Part shown: one piece after another, positions 59,817-64,000 of the stretch
Layout of the letters: every line of letters starts with the position of its first letter
Numbering within the stretch: position 1 is the stretch's first letter
NCBI GenBank assembly: GCA_963704405.1
Contig: OY969903.1
Location: 310,001 to 374,000 of the forward strand
Direction: 5' to 3'
Origin: MFD01213-c1 sp963704405
GTDB taxonomy: Bacteria; Planctomycetota; Phycisphaerae; Tepidisphaerales; Tepidisphaeraceae
Length of the DNA stretch: 64,000 nt
Program-made: the position numbers and the translations under genes
Notes under the pieces: generated by a model
Database searches by the model: none
Told to the model about the DNA's origin: nothing
The model's input: only the letters and a program-made list of their open reading frames with translations

Positions 59817-61019
59817 ATGTTCCCCCTCGCCGACCGCATGAACCTTGTTTCTGAATCAATCACCCTGGCCGTCAGCGCTAAAGCCAACGCACTGAAAAAA
59901 GCCGGTGTAGATGTAGTCGGTTTTGGCGCCGGCGAACCCGACTTCGACACGCCGGCGTTCATCAAGGATGCCGCCAAGGCCGCGCTGGATAAAGGGCAGA
60001 CCAAATACACCCCCACGCCCTGTTTTCCCGAGCTAAAGGCGGCCATCGCGGGCAAGTTCAACCAGGAGAACGGCCTGCCCTATAAGCCTGACCAGATCAC
60101 CGTCGGCGCCGGTGGCAAACATTGCCTCTACATGGCCTTCATGGCCGTCCTTAATCCCGGCGACGAAGTCATCATTCCCTCGCCATACTGGGTCAGCTAC
60201 CCCGAACAGGTGAAACTCGCCGGCGGCGTGAACAAAGTCCTCCGCGGTGAAGAATCCAACGGTTTCAAAATCACCCCCCGGCAACTCGAAAGCGCCATCA
60301 CCCCCAAAACCCGCGTGCTGGTCCTCAACAGCCCCAGCAACCCCGCCGGCCACGCCTACACGCCCGCGGAGCTGAAGGCCCTCGCCGATGTCGTTGCCAA
60401 TCATCCAAACATCATCGTCTTCAGCGACGAAATCTACGAAAAGCTCGTGTACGACGGTTTAAAATCCGTCAGCTTCGCCACGCTTCATCCATCATTGCTC
60501 GAGCGCACGCTCACCTTCAACTGCCACAGCAAGAGCTTTGCGATGACCGGCTGGCGCATCGGCTACATCGGCGGGCCGAAGCACGTGATCGACGCCATCA
60601 ACAAGTTGCAAAGCCAGATGACGAGCCACATCACCAGCTTCACCCAAATCCCCGCCGCCCTCGCCTTAACCGACCCCCGCGGCCAGGAAAGCGTCGAGCA
60701 GATGCGCCAGCAATTCGAAAAGCGCGCCCACCACATGCACCAGCGCCTCGCCGCCTTGCCAAAGATCAAATGCGTCAAACCTCAGGGCGCGTTTTATTGC
60801 TTCCCTAACGTCAGCGCCTATTTCGGCAAAAATGCCGGCGGCACAAACCTCACCGACGCCGTCTCCTTCTCCGCCGCCCTGCTCGAGCAATCACACGTCG
60901 CCGTCGTCCCCGGCAACGACAGCGGCTACGAAACCCACGTCCGCCTCAGCTTCGCCACGAGCATGGAACAAATCGACAAAGGCATTGACCGCATCGCCGA
61001 CTTTTTAAAGAAGATCTGA
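59817..61019 (+). CDS. Class-I aspartate/aromatic aminotransferase-like enzyme
   Basis: A 400-residue PLP-dependent aminotransferase of fold type I, subgroup I-gamma (thermophilic AspC-like). The start ATG follows GAAGGAG. Motifs are MFPLADRMNLVSESITLAVS, DVVGFGAGEPDFDTPAFIKD, QITVGAGGKHCLYMAF, PSPYWVSYPEQVKLAGG, LNSPSNPAGHAYTPAELKAL, FSDEIYEKLVYDG and the Schiff-base Lys in NCHSKSFAMTGWRIGYIGGP. The terminal Arg for the alpha-carboxylate is in THVRLSFATSMEQI. Aspartate is the likeliest donor, but prephenate or aromatic substrates cannot be excluded. Confidence 0.9.
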   Translation: MFPLADRMNLVSESITLAVSAKANALKKAGVDVVGFGAGEPDFDTPAFIKDAAKAALDKGQTKYTPTPCFPELKAAIAGKFNQENGLPYKPDQITVGAGGKHCLYMAFMAVLNPGDEVIIPSPYWVSYPEQVKLAGGVNKVLRGEESNGFKITPRQLESAITPKTRVLVLNSPSNPAGHAYTPAELKALADVVANHPNIIVFSDEIYEKLVYDGLKSVSFATLHPSLLERTLTFNCHSKSFAMTGWRIGYIGGPKHVIDAINKLQSQMTSHITSFTQIPAALALTDPRGQESVEQMRQQFEKRAHHMHQRLAALPKIKCVKPQGAFYCFPNVSAYFGKNAGGTNLTDAVSFSAALLEQSHVAVVPGNDSGYETHVRLSFATSMEQIDKGIDRIADFLKKI

Positions 61020-61251
61020 AAACAAAAGACAAGGATGAAGAGGAATCGCAGCCGCAGGGGCTGCTGCCCCGCACCCCCTGTAGCGCGCAGACAGACAGAT
61101 GCAAGCTGCGACGAAAACTTGCGGGCGTAGCCGTGCCCAGAAGACTAAAAGGGCAATTGCCGGGTCGTTGTTTCTTTATGCTGCATCTGCTGTCCGATGA
61201 ACTTCGGTGGGTTAAGCCGGTGGGGCAGTGATTATTTTGGCTGCTGTCTTT

Positions 61252-61770
61252 TTATCTGCCGGTTACTGGCAATGGTTGGGGGTTTAGCAGCATTACGGCG
61301 ATAGCCCCGACATAGAGGGACAGGCCGATGAGGAGCAGGACGATCGCGAGGCGAAAGAGGCGGGTTTTGTGGTCGCGGTATTCGAGGACGGAGAGCAGCC
61401 ACACGTGGATGGAATTGCTGTTGCGCTGGGTGATCCAGGTGAGGTGAAGGACGCCCCAGACCAGGACTGAAGCCGACGACAAAACCAGGGCTAATCCGCT
61501 GACAATCAGGGCTTGGCCGATTCGGCTGTTGCCGGCGATGATGCGGCCGGAGAAGCCGGTGGTGGTGATCGCGATGCCGCACAGTCCCAGGAGCAACTGG
61601 GCTCGGCTCATCAGCACATCAAGCTGGCGCTCCATCAGGCCTTGGATGGCTTCGAATCGTTCGTGGCCGTAGCGCGACAGGATCGATTCCCGCTCGGCCT
61701 CGCGGCTGAGCAGATCGGAGGGCACGTCGGCGGGGGATAAAGTCGGGGACACCTGATCCATCCATTTCAT
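61252..61770 (-). CDS. Membrane protein of unknown function, 172 aa
   Basis: An acidic N-terminal helix (SREAERESILSRYGHERFEA, IQGLMERQLDVLMSRAQL) precedes four hydrophobic stretches: LLLGLCGIAITTTGF, IGQALIVSGLALVLSSASVL, HLTWITQ and LFRLAIVLLLIGLSLYVGAI. The N-terminal helical part followed by a membrane bundle resembles the SLATT/Pycsar-effector type membrane module seen beside nucleotide-signalling defence genes, but no cyclase is adjacent, so that link is weak. Start ATG 61770. It is convergent with the aminotransferase and divergent to the hydrolase. Confidence 0.65.
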   Translation of the reverse strand: MKWMDQVSPTLSPADVPSDLLSREAERESILSRYGHERFEAIQGLMERQLDVLMSRAQLLLGLCGIAITTTGFSGRIIAGNSRIGQALIVSGLALVLSSASVLVWGVLHLTWITQRNSNSIHVWLLSVLEYRDHKTRLFRLAIVLLLIGLSLYVGAIAVMLLNPQPLPVTGR

Positions 61771-61993
61771 GTTAGCGAGTCAGCCGCTTGCGAGTTAGCG
61801 CTTCACTCACAAAACGTTGCAGAGTGTTGCATCCGTTCCCAGTTCAACCGTTGCAACACTTTTGGCGATCTTTCGGGGCGATGGCTCCAAATCGTGCGAA
61901 ACGGGATTAACTCGTTTTGGCCGTGGCAGATGCACAACTCTTGCCGGGCGTGGCACGATTTACGCTATAGCTGAGGTAAACCGCTCTTTCGAT

Positions 61994-62665
61994 ATGGAAA
62001 GTATGCCAGCAATAGACGCCGAGCCGTATTCGTTCGATTTTGTGCCCAAAGAATGCGCGCTGCTTATTATCGACATGCAGCGTGATTTTCTGGAACCGGG
62101 CGGGTTTGGGGAGATGCTGGGGAACGATGTTTCGCAGCTTCGTCAAACGATCGAACCGAATCAAAAGCTGCTGGCCGCCTGGCGCAAGGCGGGGCTGCAG
62201 GTGATGCACACGCGGGAGGGGCATCGGCCGGATCTGACGGATCTTCCACCGGCGAAGAAAATTCGTGGCCGCAGCAAAAGCTGCATCGGCGATGCGGGGC
62301 CGATGGGACGGATCCTGGTTCGCGGGGAGGCCGGCCACGACATCATTCCGGAGCTTTATCCCCTGCCGAGCGAGCCGGTGATCGACAAGCCGGGCAAGGG
62401 GGCGTTCTTTGCAACGGATCTGCATGCGATCCTCCAGAACAAGGGGATCAAGCAACTAATCGTGACGGGCGTGACGACCGAAGTGTGTGTGAATACGACC
62501 GTGCGGGAAGCCAACGATCGGGGTTATGACTGCCTGGTTCCGGAAGACTGCGTGGGTTCTTACTTTCCGGAATTTCAGCAAATGGGCTTAAAGATGATCA
62601 AGGCGCAGGGGGGAATCTTTGGATGGGTTTCGAATTCATCGAAGGTTCTGGCCGCCCTGGGATGA
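61994..62665 (+). CDS. Isochorismatase-like cysteine hydrolase, biuret-hydrolase type
   Basis: From ATG 61994, 223 residues. The catalytic triad is visible: Asp in LLIIDMQRDFLEPGGFGEML, Lys in IDKPGKGAFFATDL and Cys in VTGVTTEVCVNTTVREANDR. Sequence around THREGHRPDL-like MHTREGHRPDLTDLPPAKK, then GRILVRGEAGHDIIPELYPL, follows biuret hydrolase BiuH very closely, more so than RutB. BiuH hydrolyses biuret to allophanate in cyanurate breakdown. ATG 62003 is an alternative start; neither has an ideal ribosome-binding site. A base permease gene follows, so the pair may serve nitrogen scavenging. Substrate is inferred. Confidence 0.85.
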   Translation: MESMPAIDAEPYSFDFVPKECALLIIDMQRDFLEPGGFGEMLGNDVSQLRQTIEPNQKLLAAWRKAGLQVMHTREGHRPDLTDLPPAKKIRGRSKSCIGDAGPMGRILVRGEAGHDIIPELYPLPSEPVIDKPGKGAFFATDLHAILQNKGIKQLIVTGVTTEVCVNTTVREANDRGYDCLVPEDCVGSYFPEFQQMGLKMIKAQGGIFGWVSNSSKVLAALG

Positions 62666-62778
62666 AATAAAAAATGTTCGCCCGCTTCCGCATTGTAAAA
62701 ACTCTGCGGGCAACCGACAGGAAAAACGCGCAACCAACGCCTGGCACACTGGCTCGAGATCGAGCCTGAAAGGCAGCG

Positions 62779-64000
62779 ATGCAACAAAGCAAACCCCAGC
62801 TATGGACACCAGGTGACTGGAACGCCTTCTTTGGCTTTGGCACCAATATCCTCGTCAATCTTCTCACGCTCACGGGCCTTCTGCGGTTTGTGCTGAAGAT
62901 GCCGGATGACATGGTCTTTAAGCACATCCTGCCGGCGGCGGGACTGATGATGTGCATGAGCACCATGTACTATGCGTGGCTGGCGTATCGGCTGGCGGTG
63001 AAGACAGGGCGAACGGATGTGTGCGCGCTGCCTTCGGGGATCAGCGTGCCGCATATGTTCATTGTGACATTTGTGATCATGCTGCCGGTGAAACTGATGG
63101 CCGCGGCGGCGATGGAAAAACAAGGCGGGATGACTGCCGACGAGATTGCCAGGGCAGCCGCGTCGGCTGGGTGGCAGGCGGGGCTGACGTGGGTGTTTAT
63201 CCAGAGCTTTGTGCTGATGGCGGGCGGATATGTTGCGCCGCTCATCCGAAAGATCACACCGAAGGCGGCGTTGCTCGGTGCGCTGGCGGGCGTTTCGATT
63301 TCGTTTATCTCGATGGCCCCGGCACTGAATATGTTTATGACGCCGCTGATTGGATTTGTCTGTTTTGCGATCATCCTGGCGAGTTGGTTTGGCGGGGTGA
63401 AATATGGAAAAGTTCCGGCGGGGCTGGTGGCGATCGCAGTGGGATCATTGATCGCCTGGGGATCGACCGCGATGGGACATCCGATCGGTGGGATGAGCGT
63501 TATTTCGCTGAAAGCATCGTTCTCCACCTTCGGCTTTTCCTTCCCGACTCCCTTCATTCCGACCAAGCTGGTGATGGGCGGATTAAACTGGAAGCTGCTT
63601 TCCACCATTCTGGTGACGGCCATTCCGTTTGGCATCTATGACCTTGTGGAAGCGATGGACAATGTCGTCAGCGCGGCAGCAGCCGGTGACAGCTATCCGA
63701 CGACGCGCGTGCTGACGGCGGACGGCATTGTGAGCCTGATCGGTTGCCTGATGGGCAACCCATATATCAATGCCGTGTATATCGGTCACCCTGGCTGGAA
63801 ATCGATGGGCGGGCGAATCGGTTACTCGGCGGCGACGGGTGTGATGGTCATCGTGCTGGCGTGGTTTGGAATTATCTCGCTGATGTCGGCCCTCATTCCG
63901 GTCGTCGCGATTGCGCCCATCCTCCTGTACATCGGTATGCTGATCGGCAGCCAGGCGTTTCAGGAAAGCCCCAAACGTCATGCACCGGCGATTGTTTTGG
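62779..64000 (+). CDS. NCS2/AzgA-like nucleobase permease, C-terminus cut by window end
   Basis: An open frame runs from ATG 62779 (AAGG upstream) to the last base, 407 codons without a stop. It is very hydrophobic with at least ten helices. Early landmarks are GFGTNILVNLLTLTGLLRFV, MMCMSTMYYAWLAYRLAVKT and TDVCALPSGISVPHMFIVTF. Later ones are PFGIYDLVEAMDNVVSAAAA, TRVLTADGIVSLIGCLMGNP and INAVYIGHPGWKSMGGRIGY. The paired half-repeats with a VEAMDN-like substrate motif and the ALPSG loop match the xanthine/uracil/adenine permease (NCS2, AzgA-like) fold. It follows the biuret-hydrolase-like gene by 113 bases and may import its substrate or a purine. Confidence 0.85.
   Translation, partial: MQQSKPQLWTPGDWNAFFGFGTNILVNLLTLTGLLRFVLKMPDDMVFKHILPAAGLMMCMSTMYYAWLAYRLAVKTGRTDVCALPSGISVPHMFIVTFVIMLPVKLMAAAAMEKQGGMTADEIARAAASAGWQAGLTWVFIQSFVLMAGGYVAPLIRKITPKAALLGALAGVSISFISMAPALNMFMTPLIGFVCFAIILASWFGGVKYGKVPAGLVAIAVGSLIAWGSTAMGHPIGGMSVISLKASFSTFGFSFPTPFIPTKLVMGGLNWKLLSTILVTAIPFGIYDLVEAMDNVVSAAAAGDSYPTTRVLTADGIVSLIGCLMGNPYINAVYIGHPGWKSMGGRIGYSAATGVMVIVLAWFGIISLMSALIPVVAIAPILLYIGMLIGSQAFQESPKRHAPAIVL

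Noticed and set aside
61252..61770. Defence system around the SLATT-like membrane protein
   Set aside because: Neither neighbour is a cyclase, nuclease or other defence gene, and the similarity is only in general topology.
1..64000. CRISPR array, rRNA or tRNA genes, complete insertion sequence or prophage
   Set aside because: No regularly spaced repeats, cloverleaf or rRNA sequence, or intact transposase or phage gene was seen.

Overview
The window is high-GC, gene-dense bacterial chromosome that most resembles a planctomycete, probably of the Phycisphaerae/Tepidisphaera kind. The reasons are a membrane protein ending in a CGYDLRATPERCPECG-type zinc ribbon, an ECF sigma factor carried on a huge membrane-anchored extension, proteins with T/S-R-P-rich tails or linkers, and attC-like repeats starting GAATAACCA. 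This is judged by eye; no rRNA or other phylogenetic marker lies in the window.

Layout. 0-5 kb: a fused alpha/beta E1 dehydrogenase, a cNMP-binding/thioredoxin-reductase-like flavoprotein and a DsbA-like protein. 5-16.7 kb (minus strand): two signalling operons, one a KaiC-like ATPase with a hybrid kinase, the other a TonB-dependent receptor, a YfiR-like protein, a CHASE8 hybrid kinase with HPt, and a REC-PAS-GAF-GGDEF-EAL protein. 17-21 kb: methylmalonate-semialdehyde dehydrogenase, an amidohydrolase and a radical SAM protein. 21.4-25.3 kb: a roughly 1,300-residue ECF sigma-membrane-Ig-like-repeat protein. 25.5-28.7 kb: small housekeeping genes (SirB1-like, NifU-like, TadA). 28.7-31.6 kb: an accessory island with attC-like sites, a cassette gene, a broken cassette ORF, a transposase remnant and an AT-rich palindromic module. 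31.6-42.4 kb: DegT aminotransferase, MsbA-like exporter with a PDZ-like insert, quinone oxidoreductase, RsmA, PlsC, EttA. 42.5-48.5 kb: divergent glycogen synthase and debranching enzyme. 48.5-57.4 kb: deaminase, ArfB, two CopD-like membrane proteins, a PIG-L deacetylase, GpmI and two ABC exporters. 57.7-61 kb: DciA-like protein, DnaN, a candidate replication origin, an aminotransferase. 61-64 kb: a biuret-hydrolase-like enzyme and a purine/pyrimidine permease cut by the window end.

A striking feature is that about ten conserved genes are each split by one to three tiny indels, almost all a lost base or dinucleotide in GC-alternating tracts or homopolymers. This looks like consensus error rather than gene decay, so split genes are given as fragments with the reconstruction described.

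The most interesting items are the YfiR/CHASE8/c-di-GMP phosphorelay locus with its own TonB receptor, the integrase-less attC cassette island, the origin-like region beside dnaN with DnaA box, GC spacer and TAG trios in register, and the transmembrane ECF sigma factor.
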